From: an uncultured Clostridium sp. | GTDB taxonomy: Bacteria; Bacillota; Clostridia; TANB77; CAG-508 | Assembly (NCBI GenBank): GCA_947062645.1 | Contig: CAMSQT010000001.1 | Span: 1 to 36,516 of the forward strand | Length of the DNA: 36,516 nt | Direction of reading: 5' to 3' | In this document: positions 15,593 through 23,357 of the stretch, piece by piece | How positions within the stretch are numbered: the stretch's first letter is position 1 | Layout of the letters: every line of letters starts with the position of its first letter | Notes under the pieces: model-generated | The model's input: the letters and a program-made list of their open reading frames with translations, nothing else | Databases searched by the model: none | Told to the model about the DNA's origin: nothing | Position numbers and translations under genes: made by a program

Positions 15593-18041
15593 CTATATTA
15601 TCTCAATTTTTTCATCCTTAACGCCCACCTTAGCTAGCTTATTCTTCTTCAACTTGCCATCCAAAATCTCCTCTGCCAGCTTATCTTCTAGTACACTTTG
15701 AATCGTTCTTCTAAGCGGTCTTGCTCCAAAATTCTTATCAATTCCCTTACTTGCAATTAAGCTTTTTACTTCTGGTTGCAACTCAATTTTAATTTTTTGT
15801 GCTTCTAATCTTTTGGTAACTTCATTTAGCATAATATCAATAATGTCACCAATTTCTGCATCTGTTAATTTATGGAACACAATAATTTCGTCAATACGAT
15901 TGATAAATTCTGGTCTTAATTCTCTTTTTAGGGTTTCCATGACTTCTTTTTTCGTTTCTTCGTATTCTTTTTTGCTATTTTCTTCTTTTCCTAAGTTTTG
16001 ACTAAAACCTAACGCTTTTTTATCCGTAATTAATCTTGCACCAATGTTAGAAGTCATGATAATTACGGTATTTTTAAAGTTTACGGTTCTTCCTTGGCTG
16101 TCGGTTAAACGTCCATCTTCTAAGATTTGTAATAACATATTCATAACATCGCCATGGGCTTTTTCGATTTCGTCAAAAAGAATGACTGAATATGGTTTTC
16201 TTCTTATTTTTTCCGTTAATTGCCCTCCTTCATCAAAGCCTACATATCCAGGAGGCGAACCAATTAATTTGGATACGGAATGTGGTTCCATAAATTCGCT
16301 CATGTCTACTCTTATCATAGCATTTTCGTCACCAAATAGGCTTTGGGCTAAAGCTTTGGATAATTCTGTTTTTCCGGACACCAGTTGGTCCTAAGAAAAG
16401 GAAGGAACCAATTGGTCTTTTGGGGTCTTTTAGTCCTACTCTTCCTCTTCGAATGGCTTTGGCTACTGCTTCTACTGCTTCGTTTTGACCAATTACTCTT
16501 TCGTGTAGATTCTTCTCTAAATTTTTTAGTCTTACATTTTCGTCCTCTGTTATTTTTTTGGCAGGGATTCCTGTCCAGCTGCTAATAACTTCGGCTATAT
16601 TTTCTTCAGCTATATTGGTTACTTCTTTTGTGTTTTTGTTTTTCCACTTTTTTTGCTCTTTTTGATATTCATTTTTTAGTTCTTTTTCTTTATCTCTTAA
16701 CGTTGCTGCTTTTTCAAATTTCTGCGTTCTTACTGCTTCTTCTTTGTCTTTTTTTACTTCTTCTATTTGTTCTTCTAACTCTTTTAAATTTTCTGGCTCG
16801 GTATATGTTTTTAGCTTTACTCTGGAGGCTGCTTCGTCAATTAGGTCAATTGCTTTGTCTGGTAAAAATCTGTCATTAATGTAGCGAACTGACATGGCTA
16901 CTGCTGATTCGATTGCTTCGTCTGTAATTTTTACGCCATGATGTGCTTCATATTTGTCTCGTATTCCTTTTAGGATTTTTATGGTATCTTGATTGCTTGG
17001 CTCATTAACATTAACAGGGCTAAATCTTCTTTCTAGTGCCGAATCTTTTTCGATATATTTTCGGTATTCATTTAACGTGGTAGCTCCTACTAATTGTATT
17101 TCTCCTCTTGCTAATAATGGCTTTAGGATATTAGCCGCATCAATGGCTCCTTCTGCTGCTCCTGCTCCTACAATGGTGTGCATTTCATCAATAAACAAAA
17201 TGATATCACCTGCTTTTTTAACTTCTGCTAAGGCTTTTTTGATTCTTTCTTCAAAGTCTCCTCTATATTTGGCACCTGCTACCATACCAGAAATATCCAT
17301 AGATACGACTCTTTTGTCTTTTAAAATTTCTGGTACATCTCCTGCTACTATTTTTTGTGCTAGCCCTTCTACTACTGCTGTTTTACCTACACCTGGCTCA
17401 CCGATTAAACAAGGATTGTTTTTGGTTCTTCTGGATAAAATTTGAATAACTCTTTCAATTTCTTCTTTTCTTCCTATAATTGGGTCTAACTTTCCTTCTG
17501 CCACCTTTTTGGTTAGGTCTTCTCCAAATTGATTTAAGGTTGTTGTTTGGTTGTAGCTTCCACTTTTTCTTTCTTGTTTACCACTTTTTTCTTCTCCTGC
17601 TAAGTCTTCTCCTTCATTGATTACTTTTACAATTTCATTGTATAATTTAGGAATATTTACATTTAATTCTAATAAAATTCTTGCTGCAATACAATCCCCT
17701 TCTCTTAGAATACCAATTAATAGATGTTCGGTTCCAATATAGTTATATCCTAATTTTCTGGCTTCGATAAAAGCATTTTCAAAAACTCTTTTGGTTCTTG
17801 GAGTAAATCCTAATGTTTCTGGAATTGGCTCTTCTTGACCAATTAGTTCAATAATTTGGTCTATTATTTCTGTTGGGATAACCTCTTGGTTTCCTAATAC
17901 TTTGGAAGCAACTCCGCTTCCTTCCTTGCTTAAGCCATATAAAACATGTTCGGTTCCAATGTAATTATGTCCTAACTCGATTGCTACTTCATTGGCTAGT
18001 TCAATTGCTTTTTTGGCTCTGTTTGTAAATTTATATGTCAT
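15593..18041 (-). CDS. clpC: ClpC, Hsp100 AAA+ unfoldase; +1 shift at CGG in the second Walker A
   Basis: ClpC unfolds substrates, including McsB-phosphorylated proteins, for the ClpP protease. With one +1 shift the product is 815 aa. The two N-terminal Clp repeats (AKKAIELANEVA, GHNYIGTEHVLYGL) are followed by the first AAA+ domain (GEPGVGKTA; IDEMHTIVGAG), a UVR-type linker (about 420-455) and the second AAA+ domain. The shift lies in the second Walker A: GGT GTC CGG A is read as Gly-Val-Gly556, giving GPTGVGKTELSKALA. Later motifs are ILFDEIEKAH, TSNIG and GARPLRR. The ATG follows AAGGAG by 12 bases. Without the shift the second ATPase domain is missing. Confidence 0.96.
16373..16376 (-). 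other. CGG-A +1 shift site in clpC (Gly556, Walker A)
   Basis: GGT GTC CGG AAA AAC becomes GGT GTC GGA AAA ACA, restoring GPTGVGKT of the second ATPase domain. Confidence 0.95.
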
Positions 18042-18091
18042 TTAAAATCACTCTCCTTTTTCATATTTTGTTATTACCTTTTCCTTTAAAT

Positions 18092-18120
18092 TTGATTCTT
18101 TATGTTAATTATGCTATAAT
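18092..18120 (+). promoter_or_regulatory. Promoter of the 47-aa membrane protein gene
   Basis: TTGATT (18092-18097), a 17-base spacer and TATAAT (18115-18120) preceded by TGC form a plausible extended -10 promoter. A small GAGGC-ATT-GCCTC hairpin follows at about 18157-18169 in the leader. Confidence 0.6.
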
Positions 18121-18211
18121 ATAGGTATAGCATTATTGCTATTGTAAATTATTAATAGAGGCATTGCCTCTTGGCCCATTTTTTATAGTGGAAACCCATA
18201 GGAGGGGAATT

Positions 18212-18355
18212 ATGAAGTTATTTGATATATTAATCTTTATAGCTGTTTCATTAGGCATCTCACTTGTTTATTGTTATATAAACCAATTTGTTGTACTAGG
18301 CTTGGTTTTTATATTATTTTTAAGATTTCTTAAACATTTTGATGCCAACTGCTAG
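18212..18355 (+). CDS. Small two-segment membrane protein inside the clp locus
   Basis: The 47-aa ORF begins MKLFDILIFIAVSLGISL and is nearly all hydrophobic, with two possible membrane segments (about 4-22 and 25-41) and the end HFDANC. GGAGGGG lies 6 bases before the ATG. A promoter and a tight terminator make it a complete unit. It points against the clp genes and separates mcsB from clpC, which are normally adjacent in a ctsR-mcsA-mcsB-clpC operon. I recognise no family. Confidence 0.6.
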   Translation: MKLFDILIFIAVSLGISLVYCYINQFVVLGLVFILFLRFLKHFDANC

Positions 18356-18380
18356 CCCCTTTCTATGGGGGTTTTTATTT
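18353..18380 (+). terminator. Terminator of the 47-aa gene
   Basis: AGCCCC and GGGGGTT pair around TTTCTAT and are followed by TTTATTTTT. The left arm overlaps the stop codon. Confidence 0.75.
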
Positions 18381-19388
18381 TTCTTCCAAAATCTGTTTTA
18401 CCACTTCTGCCCTTTTTATATCCCTTTCTAACGCCTCATACTGCTCGCCTAAAAACTTCTGCAAATTAGCAGGCTTCGTATATAAATATAGCTTTTGTAC
18501 CTTCAAATCAGTTAGCTCTTTTAAAATTCCTAAATCTGTTCCTAACTTGATATTAGATAGCAAATCTCTTGCTTCCTTAGAAGAAATCTTTTTACAATTG
18601 CTTAAGATACCAAAACTTCTATATACTAAATCCTCCAAAGCAATATCGTCTTTAGCTAAAATTTTTCTTGCTTGTCTTTCTTGTTTGATAATTTTATCTA
18701 CAATCACATTCAAATTTTGTATAATTTCTTTTTCAGTAACCCCTAAAGTTTGTTGATTAGAAATTTGATACATATCACCTGTACTTTTAGTATTTTCACC
18801 ATAAACACCTCTAATATTAATACCAAAACTATTAATAGCTTCTAGTATTTTATTGGTATTTTGGGTTTTAGAAAGTGCAGGCAAATGCACCATAACTGAA
18901 GCCCTTAAGGCTGTTCCTACATTATTGGGACATGCTGTTAAGTATCCATATTGTGTACTAACAGCATAGCCTAAGATTTCTTCTATTTTTTGATCGATTT
19001 CAATTGCCAGATTCAAAGTATTTTCCAAGTCTAATCCACAACTAAAAACTTGTAATTCGATATGGTCTTCTCCCCCTATCATAAGACAAATATTTTCTTC
19101 ATCATTGATTAAAATACTACCAGTTTCGTTTTTATTCAAAGCAAAATCAGGACTAATCAAATTCTTTTCTACTAAACTCATTTTAGTAATATCATCCATG
19201 TCCTTTAGCTTCAAAAATTTCAACCCATAACCAATAGCATATAATCCTTCTTTTATTCTACTTTCTAGAGTTTCCCTATCTTCTTTTTTATCTAGTCTAA
19301 AGCGAAAGCCATGTATATTTCTGGCTAATCGTATCCTTGTACTTCTTGCTACATCTGTCGTCTCATTGCTTTGCAAATACCAATTCAT
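18375..19388 (-). CDS. mcsB: McsB, protein arginine kinase
   Basis: McsB phosphorylates arginines on client proteins and on CtsR, marking them for ClpC-ClpP. The 337-aa protein has the guanidino-kinase elements STRIRLARN (ATP-phosphate binding), EENICLMIGGEDHIELQ, ACPNNVGTALRASVMVHLPAL with the catalytic cysteine region, and GVYGENTKSTGDMYQISNQ. The ATG is preceded by AAAGGAGG, which follows directly on the possible shifted stop of mcsA. The frame is intact and no in-frame CGG was seen. Confidence 0.96.
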   Translation of the reverse strand: MNWYLQSNETTDVARSTRIRLARNIHGFRFRLDKKEDRETLESRIKEGLYAIGYGLKFLKLKDMDDITKMSLVEKNLISPDFALNKNETGSILINDEENICLMIGGEDHIELQVFSCGLDLENTLNLAIEIDQKIEEILGYAVSTQYGYLTACPNNVGTALRASVMVHLPALSKTQNTNKILEAINSFGINIRGVYGENTKSTGDMYQISNQQTLGVTEKEIIQNLNVIVDKIIKQERQARKILAKDDIALEDLVYRSFGILSNCKKISSKEARDLLSNIKLGTDLGILKELTDLKVQKLYLYTKPANLQKFLGEQYEALERDIKRAEVVKQILEEK

Positions 19389-19400
19389 GTTAGACCTCCT

Positions 19401-20010
19401 TTATTTGTCCCCATCGGTTCCGGGTTTGTTTGGGGATATTTAGGGATATTTTTTTGATTTCGTCCCTTAATTTAGCTGCTTCTTCATATTTTTCCTCTTT
19501 GATAGCTTGTTTTAATTCTTCTTGTAATTTTCGTAATTGGCTATTTTCAGCTTTTTCTTTTGGTTTATTTTCTTTTTTAAAAACAGCTTCTTGATTTGCC
19601 ATCTTTTGCTCAATTTTATTGTCTATTACTTTTCCTACTCTTCCTATATGTCTGTTTGCACCTTGTATTTTTCTAATAATTGGGTCTAATCTCTCTTGAA
19701 AAACTTCATAACAATTACCGCAACCTAGCTTTCCTGTTTCTGCAATATTTTCAAAAGTAGAACCGCAACTATTACATTTTAGTGTTTTAATTTCGTTAAA
19801 TAATGGCATTGTCATAAACTCTGTGGTAGCAAAATCCTCCATAAACTCCCCAAAAAAGCTTGAAAAATCAATTGGCATGTTAAAATCCATATGACTAATT
19901 CCTAGCTTTTTACTACATTCCTCACATAAATTTAATTCTTTTTTTCTTCCATTAATATTTTCTACATAATTTACATTTGCTTCTCTTTTTCCACAATTAT
20001 CACATAGCAT
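19401..20010 (-). CDS. mcsA: McsA, zinc-binding activator of McsB; CGG near the C-terminus
   Basis: McsA activates McsB. The protein has the zinc pairs CDNCGK, CEECSK, CNSCGS and CGNCYE, then a C-terminal UVR motif (EELKQAIKEEKYEEAAKLRDEI). At 19422 there is an in-frame ACC CGG A. Shifting gives 202 aa ending KQTGTDGDK with TAA immediately before the mcsB ribosome site; conventional reading gives 206 aa ending NRWGQIKEV with its stop at 19390-19392, two bases before mcsB. The tail (from about residue 190) is encoded by a 33-bp palindromic repeat, copy 2, so either end may be tolerated. By analogy with every other in-frame CGG here I give the shifted end. Confidence 0.88.
19407..19439 (-). repeat. 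33-bp palindromic repeat at the end of mcsA (copy 2)
   Basis: It has the same GTCCCCA / TGGGGAT arms and GGTTCCGGGTTT centre as 5676-5708, with four differences and the same orientation relative to the gene. It encodes the last residues of McsA. Confidence 0.8.
19419..19422 (-). other. CGG-A probable +1 shift site in mcsA (Gly197)
   Basis: The sense reading is CAA ACC CGG AAC. It is the only CGG site here where both frames end within about ten codons, so homology does not force the shift. Its base context matches the rsgA site at 5688. Confidence 0.55.
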
Positions 20011-20027
20011 TTTTACTTCCTCCTTCT

Positions 20028-20059
20028 GGTGTTTTTTGGGACGTGGGCAAAAAACATCG
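20028..20059 (+). repeat. Palindromic repeat, left member of an inverted pair
   Basis: Arms GTGTTTTTTG and CAAAAAACATC flank the core GGACGTGGG. With 20091-20125 it forms an inverted pair downstream of ctsR. Confidence 0.75.
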
Positions 20060-20090
20060 TTTTATTTTTAATATTTTTACTCTTTTCGAA

Positions 20091-20125
20091 ATGATGTTTT
20101 TTGACCACGTCCCAAAAAACATCAT
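20091..20125 (-). repeat. Palindromic repeat, right member of an inverted pair
   Basis: Perfect 13-bp arms (ATGATGTTTTTTG and its complement) flank ACCACGTCC. It overlaps the last codons and the TGA stop of ctsR. The complement of the core matches that of the left member. Confidence 0.8.
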
Positions 20126-20565
20126 TCTAGATTTAGTAGCATATTTTTGAAGATTCTTGCTCTTACTTTGTCTTTTTCACCTTTATCTAGTTGTAAGACA
20201 TTGTCACTGGTTGCTACTTTTAGTAGCTTTGCTTCTTTTTCTTCTATTATGTTATATGTTAAAAAATCGCTAATTAGTATATCTACTTCATTGGAGGTTA
20301 TTTGTCCTCCTATGTTATTTATGATATGCATGAGGTATTCTGCTTTTTCGTTGTTTACTTTTTTGATGGTGATGTGTCCACCACCTCCTCGCCTACTTTC
20401 TACATAATAGCCTTGTGAGGGCTTGAATCTGGTGGCTATTACATAGTTGATTTGTGATGGTACACATTTGAATTGCTCGGCTAATTCGTTTCTTTGTATT
20501 TCGATACTGTCTTCTTCTTCAAATAGTTCTTTGATAAATTCTTCTATGATGTCTGACATTCTCAA
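20122..20565 (-). CDS. ctsR: CtsR, repressor of class III heat-shock genes
   Basis: CtsR is a winged-helix dimer that represses clp genes by binding tandem heptads. The protein has the family start MSDIIEEFIKEL, the DNA-binding FKCVPSQINYVIATRF and the thermosensing glycine loop RRGGGGHITI. The C-terminal part (LLKVATSDNVLQLD...RARIFKNML) binds McsB/ClpC. The start is uncertain. AAAGGAG directly abuts an ATG at 20574, too close to serve it; TTG at 20565 has 9-base spacing and ATG at 20559 has 15. It ends with TGA. Two CtsR operators flank its promoter, so it is autoregulated. Confidence 0.93.
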   Translation of the reverse strand: MRMSDIIEEFIKELFEEEDSIEIQRNELAEQFKCVPSQINYVIATRFKPSQGYYVESRRGGGGHITIKKVNNEKAEYLMHIINNIGGQITSNEVDILISDFLTYNIIEEKEAKLLKVATSDNVLQLDKGEKDKVRARIFKNMLLNLE

Positions 20566-20642
20566 ATTTTCCATCTCCTTTCTTTTTATGTTTTCTTTAG
20601 TTTATGAATTTATAATTTGCTTAGTAATATTTTAATTTTGTC

Positions 20643-20659
20643 TTTGACTTTCTTTGACC
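20643..20659 (-). promoter_or_regulatory. CtsR operator, downstream box
   Basis: On the minus strand GGTCAAA-GAA-AGTCAAA is a tandem heptad repeat with 3-base spacing, the CtsR-binding pattern. It lies just after the -10 box. Confidence 0.85.
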
Positions 20660-20668
20660 TATAATATT

Positions 20669-20696
20669 ATTATACTGCTTTTATTTATTATTTCAA
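20669..20696 (-). promoter_or_regulatory. Promoter of ctsR-mcsA-mcsB
   Basis: TTGAAA (20691-20696), a 16-base spacer and TATAAT (20669-20674) lie between the two CtsR operators. Confidence 0.8.
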
Positions 20697-20704
20697 AATC
20701 TTTT

Positions 20705-20721
20705 TTTGACCTTATTTGACC
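20705..20721 (-). promoter_or_regulatory. CtsR operator, upstream box
   Basis: On the minus strand GGTCAAA-TAA-GGTCAAA is a perfect tandem heptad CtsR box, 8 bases upstream of the -35 box. Confidence 0.9.
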
Positions 20722-20768
20722 TTTTCTTGGTTTTTTATTTTAATTTTTCTTTATTTTCTTTGTTTTTC

Positions 20769-20975
20769 TCATTTTTTCGTATTATTCTGTTGTTTTTCGT
20801 TTTTTGCCTTTTTAGTTATTTCTTCTAACTCCTCTACTTTTTCTTTTTGTTCTGGTAATGATACCCACGCAAAGTAAGAAGATATGAATTCTCCGTATTT
20901 AGTAGCATCTTCACCTACTTCTGCAATTCCATATTCTACTTGTTTTTCTTTTTGTTCTTTTTGGTTTTTTTCCAT
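20769..20975 (-). CDS. Small charged protein of unknown function
   Basis: The 68-aa ORF is rich in Lys, Glu and Gln, with a less charged middle (YGEFISSYFAWVSLPEQ) and charged helical ends. No membrane segment or known motif is seen. It ends with TGA. It lies upstream of the ctsR promoter and is divergent from nfeD. Its ribosome site (AAGGAG) is 14 bases from the ATG and lies inside a hairpin, which is unusual. Confidence 0.55.
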   Translation of the reverse strand: MEKNQKEQKEKQVEYGIAEVGEDATKYGEFISSYFAWVSLPEQKEKVEELEEITKKAKNEKQQNNTKK

Positions 20976-20978
20976 TTA

Positions 20979-21019
20979 AAAAATGCACACTCCTTTTTAT
21001 TGTTATGTGCATTTTTTTT
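20979..21019. promoter_or_regulatory. Hairpin enclosing the ribosome site of the 68-aa gene
   Basis: AAAAAATGCAC and GTGCATTTTTT form an 11-bp stem. On the minus strand AAGGAG lies in the loop next to the 3' arm, and the arm runs into a T-tract just before the ATG. It could act as an attenuator or hide the ribosome site; it could also simply be a terminator remnant. Confidence 0.5.
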
Positions 21020-21087
21020 GGTTTTATTCAATGATATATTTAATTTTCCAAAATCAACATAAAACTATTTCTTTTTTCATAAATATA

Positions 21088-21096
21088 TGGTATAAT
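21088..21096 (+). promoter_or_regulatory. Extended -10 promoter of nfeD-SPFH
   Basis: TGGTATAAT is an extended -10 box 32 bases before the nfeD start. The -35 region is weak. Confidence 0.65.
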
Positions 21097-21128
21097 AGTA
21101 ACAGTTGGTATCAAAGGAGGAATTTTCC

Positions 21129-21564
21129 ATGTGGGAAATATGGCTAATTATAGCAGGAATTTGTTTAATTATAGAAATCATAACCGTAGGATTTCTAATC
21201 TTTTGGTTGGCAATTCGGAGCCTTGCTTGCCATGGTAACTAGCCTATTTACCGACAACATTATCATACAAACCGCCGTATTTGTAATATCTTCTGGCATT
21301 CTAATTTTTGCTACAAAACCTTTTGTTCAAAAATTTGTCAATCGAAAAGTCAATAGTATAAAAACTAATGTCTATTCTAATATTGGTAAAACGGGAATTG
21401 TAACACAAGATATTGATTCTCTAAAAGCAATTGGTCAGGTGAAGGTAAATGGTGAAGTTTGGTCTGCTGTTGGATTACATGACGAAAATATTTTAGCAGG
21501 TACCGAAGTAGAAATTAAAGAAATTAAAGGTGTAAAAGCAATTGTAACACCAGTTAAAACTTAA
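21129..21564 (+). CDS. NfeD-like membrane protein; +1 shift at CGG
   Basis: Short NfeD proteins pair with SPFH/flotillin proteins; they have membrane helices followed by a small OB-fold. With one +1 shift the product is 144 aa: membrane segments in the first about 65 residues (MWEIWLIIAGICLIIEI, then LIFWLAIGALLAM) and an OB-fold with GKTGIVTQDID, GQVKVNGEVWSAVG and IKGVKAIVTPV. AGGAGG stands 8 bases before the ATG. At 21216 ATT CGG A is read as Ile-Gly30. Conventional translation would give a useless 37-residue peptide and leave the rest without a ribosome site. The SPFH gene follows 61 bases later. Confidence 0.92.
21216..21219 (+). other. CGG-A +1 shift site in nfeD (Gly30)
   Basis: GCA ATT CGG AGC becomes GCA ATT GGA GCC TTG CTT GCC, giving the membrane sequence LAIGALLAM typical of NfeD. 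Confidence 0.93.
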
Positions 21565-21625
21565 GTTATCTAATTTAAGAGTTTTACTCTTACATGATAG
21601 ATATATTTTTAAGGAGGTAGAAATT

Positions 21626-22537
21626 ATGGCATTTTTATTAGTTTTACTTATTATTATTTTAATAATTGCCGTCATGTCAATTAAAATTGTTAAACAAGCT
21701 GAGGTATACATCATTGAAAGATTAGGAAAATTTTATAAGGTAGCTGATGCTGGTCTTACCATTATTGTTCCTTTTTTTGACCATGTTAGAAGCGTGGTTA
21801 GTTTAAAACAACAAACAATGGATGTCCCACCTCAAGGCGTTATTACGAAAGATAATGTTACGATTACAATCGATACGGTTGTATTTTATCAAATAACTGA
21901 CCCTGCAAAAGCAGTGTATGAAATTCAAAGTTTAAAGAAAGGTATCGAATATTTAGCCATTACCACGATTCGTGATATTATTGGTAAAATGGATTTAGAC
22001 GAAACTTTTAGTTCAAGAGATGGTATCAACAATCAATTAAGACTTGTTTTAGACGAAGCAACTGATCGTTGGGGATGTAAGATTGACCGTGTTGAAATTA
22101 AAGACATTACTCCTCCTGCTGATATTAGAGATGCCATGGAAAAAGAAATGAATGCTGAAAGAAATAAAAGAGCATTAATCTTAGAAGCTGAAGCACAAAG
22201 ACAATCTTCTATTACCATTGCAGAAGGTAAAAAACAGGCAGCTATCTTAGAAGCAGAAGCTGATAAAGAAGCTAGAATTAGAAGGGCTGCTGGAGAGGCA
22301 CAAGCAATTAAGGAAGTTGCTGATGCTAAGGCTAAAGAAATTCAAATGGTTTATGATGCTATGAAAAAGGCAGATCCAAATGATAAGCTAGTTCAATTAA
22401 AATCTTTAGAAGCTTTAGAAGAAGTTGCTAAAGGTGAGGCTAATAAGGTATTTATTCCTTTTGAAGCAACTAACGCACTTAGCTCTTTGGGTGCTTTGAA
22501 AGAAGTTGTTACTGATAAAAAAACAAATAAAAATTAA
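21626..22537 (+). CDS. SPFH/band-7 (stomatin-like) membrane scaffold protein
   Basis: The 303-aa protein has one N-terminal membrane helix (about 2-19), an SPFH domain (AEVYIIERLGKFYKV ... IIVPFFDHVRSVVSLK; VTIDTVVFYQITDP; ITTIRDIIGKMDLDE) and a long helical C-terminal region rich in Ala and Glu (EAEAQRQSSITIAEGKKQAA). Stomatin-like SPFH proteins oligomerise at the membrane and work with NfeD, encoded just upstream. AAGGAGG lies before the ATG. The only CGG seen in the gene is out of frame (ACG GTT). Confidence 0.95.
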   Translation: MAFLLVLLIIILIIAVMSIKIVKQAEVYIIERLGKFYKVADAGLTIIVPFFDHVRSVVSLKQQTMDVPPQGVITKDNVTITIDTVVFYQITDPAKAVYEIQSLKKGIEYLAITTIRDIIGKMDLDETFSSRDGINNQLRLVLDEATDRWGCKIDRVEIKDITPPADIRDAMEKEMNAERNKRALILEAEAQRQSSITIAEGKKQAAILEAEADKEARIRRAAGEAQAIKEVADAKAKEIQMVYDAMKKADPNDKLVQLKSLEALEEVAKGEANKVFIPFEATNALSSLGALKEVVTDKKTNKN

Positions 22538-22545
22538 ACTAAATT

Positions 22546-22585
22546 AGATAAAAAGATTTGAAAAGATTTTCAAATCTTTTTATCT
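22546..22585 (+). terminator. Stem-loop after the SPFH gene
   Basis: A perfect 18-bp inverted repeat (AGATAAAAAGATTTGAAA with its complement, 4-base loop) follows the stop by 8 bases. The T-tract lies within the stem, so this is an imperfect intrinsic terminator or an attenuator before the next gene. Confidence 0.65.
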
Positions 22586-22619
22586 GTGTTCTAATAAAAT
22601 TTAGAGGAGAAAATGAAAA

Positions 22620-23216
22620 ATGGAAAAATTAAAAGAAAAAATAAATAAAGTAAAACAAAATAACAAATTTATTAATTTTATATTAAATGGTAAAAATATA
22701 ACAATTATAGTATTATCTTTTTTACTTTTTTGTGCTTTTTGCTCCTATTCTAATCCTATTGATATAACAGAATATAAAAATAAGATTGAAACATTAAATT
22801 CACAAATTATAGAATTAAACAAAAAATTACAAGATACTCAAGAACAATTTCAAAACATTCAAAATGAAAATACTTCTTTAAAATCTGAAAAAGAAAAAAT
22901 CGAAAAAGAAAAATTACAAGTTGAAGCGGAAAAAGAAAGTTTAAGTAAAGAAATAGAAGAATTTAAAACTTCAAAAGCCAACCAAGTATCCTCTTCTGAT
23001 TCTAAAACTGCTACTTCTTCTATTAGTACTTCCAGCTCTTATAGTCAAGCACCATCTACATCTTCTACAACTAATTCACAAACGGTATGGATTGGAAACA
23101 CTGGTGACAAATATCACAGACAAACTTGTAGAACTTTAAAAGGTAACGGACATTCCATAACTCTACAACAAGCTCAGTCTCAAGGTAGACAAGCCTGTAA
23201 AGTCTGTAAACCTTAA
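22620..23216 (+). CDS. Membrane-anchored coiled-coil protein with Cys/His C-terminal motif
   Basis: The 198-aa protein has one membrane helix (about 28-46), a coiled coil (about 53-121), a Ser/Thr-rich linker and the C-terminal motif WIGNTGDKYHRQTCRTLKG...QACKVCKP. This H-x3-C...C-x2-C arrangement resembles the tail found on many Gram-positive extracellular nuclease-like and hypothetical proteins (GxKYHxxxxC...ACxxC), probably metal-binding. A nearer ATG at 22613 gives only a short frame. It is probably anchored with the coiled coil outside the cell. No enzyme domain is seen. Confidence 0.75.
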   Translation: MEKLKEKINKVKQNNKFINFILNGKNITIIVLSFLLFCAFCSYSNPIDITEYKNKIETLNSQIIELNKKLQDTQEQFQNIQNENTSLKSEKEKIEKEKLQVEAEKESLSKEIEEFKTSKANQVSSSDSKTATSSISTSSSYSQAPSTSSTTNSQTVWIGNTGDKYHRQTCRTLKGNGHSITLQQAQSQGRQACKVCKP

Positions 23217-23242
23217 ATACTAAATATAAGCACAAAACGTAA

Positions 23243-23286
23243 AAAGACAGAAATCTTGGATTCATTCACTTTCTGTCTTTCTATTT
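23243..23286 (+). terminator. Terminator after the Cys/His-tailed protein gene
   Basis: AAAGACAGAAA and TTTCTGTCTTT form an 11-bp stem with a 16-base loop, followed by CTATTTTT. Confidence 0.7.
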
Positions 23287-23357
23287 TTCTATTTCCTCTG
23301 TTTTCACTTCTTCTATTCCATACTCTAAATTATTATAATTTTTTTGCTAATCAATAT

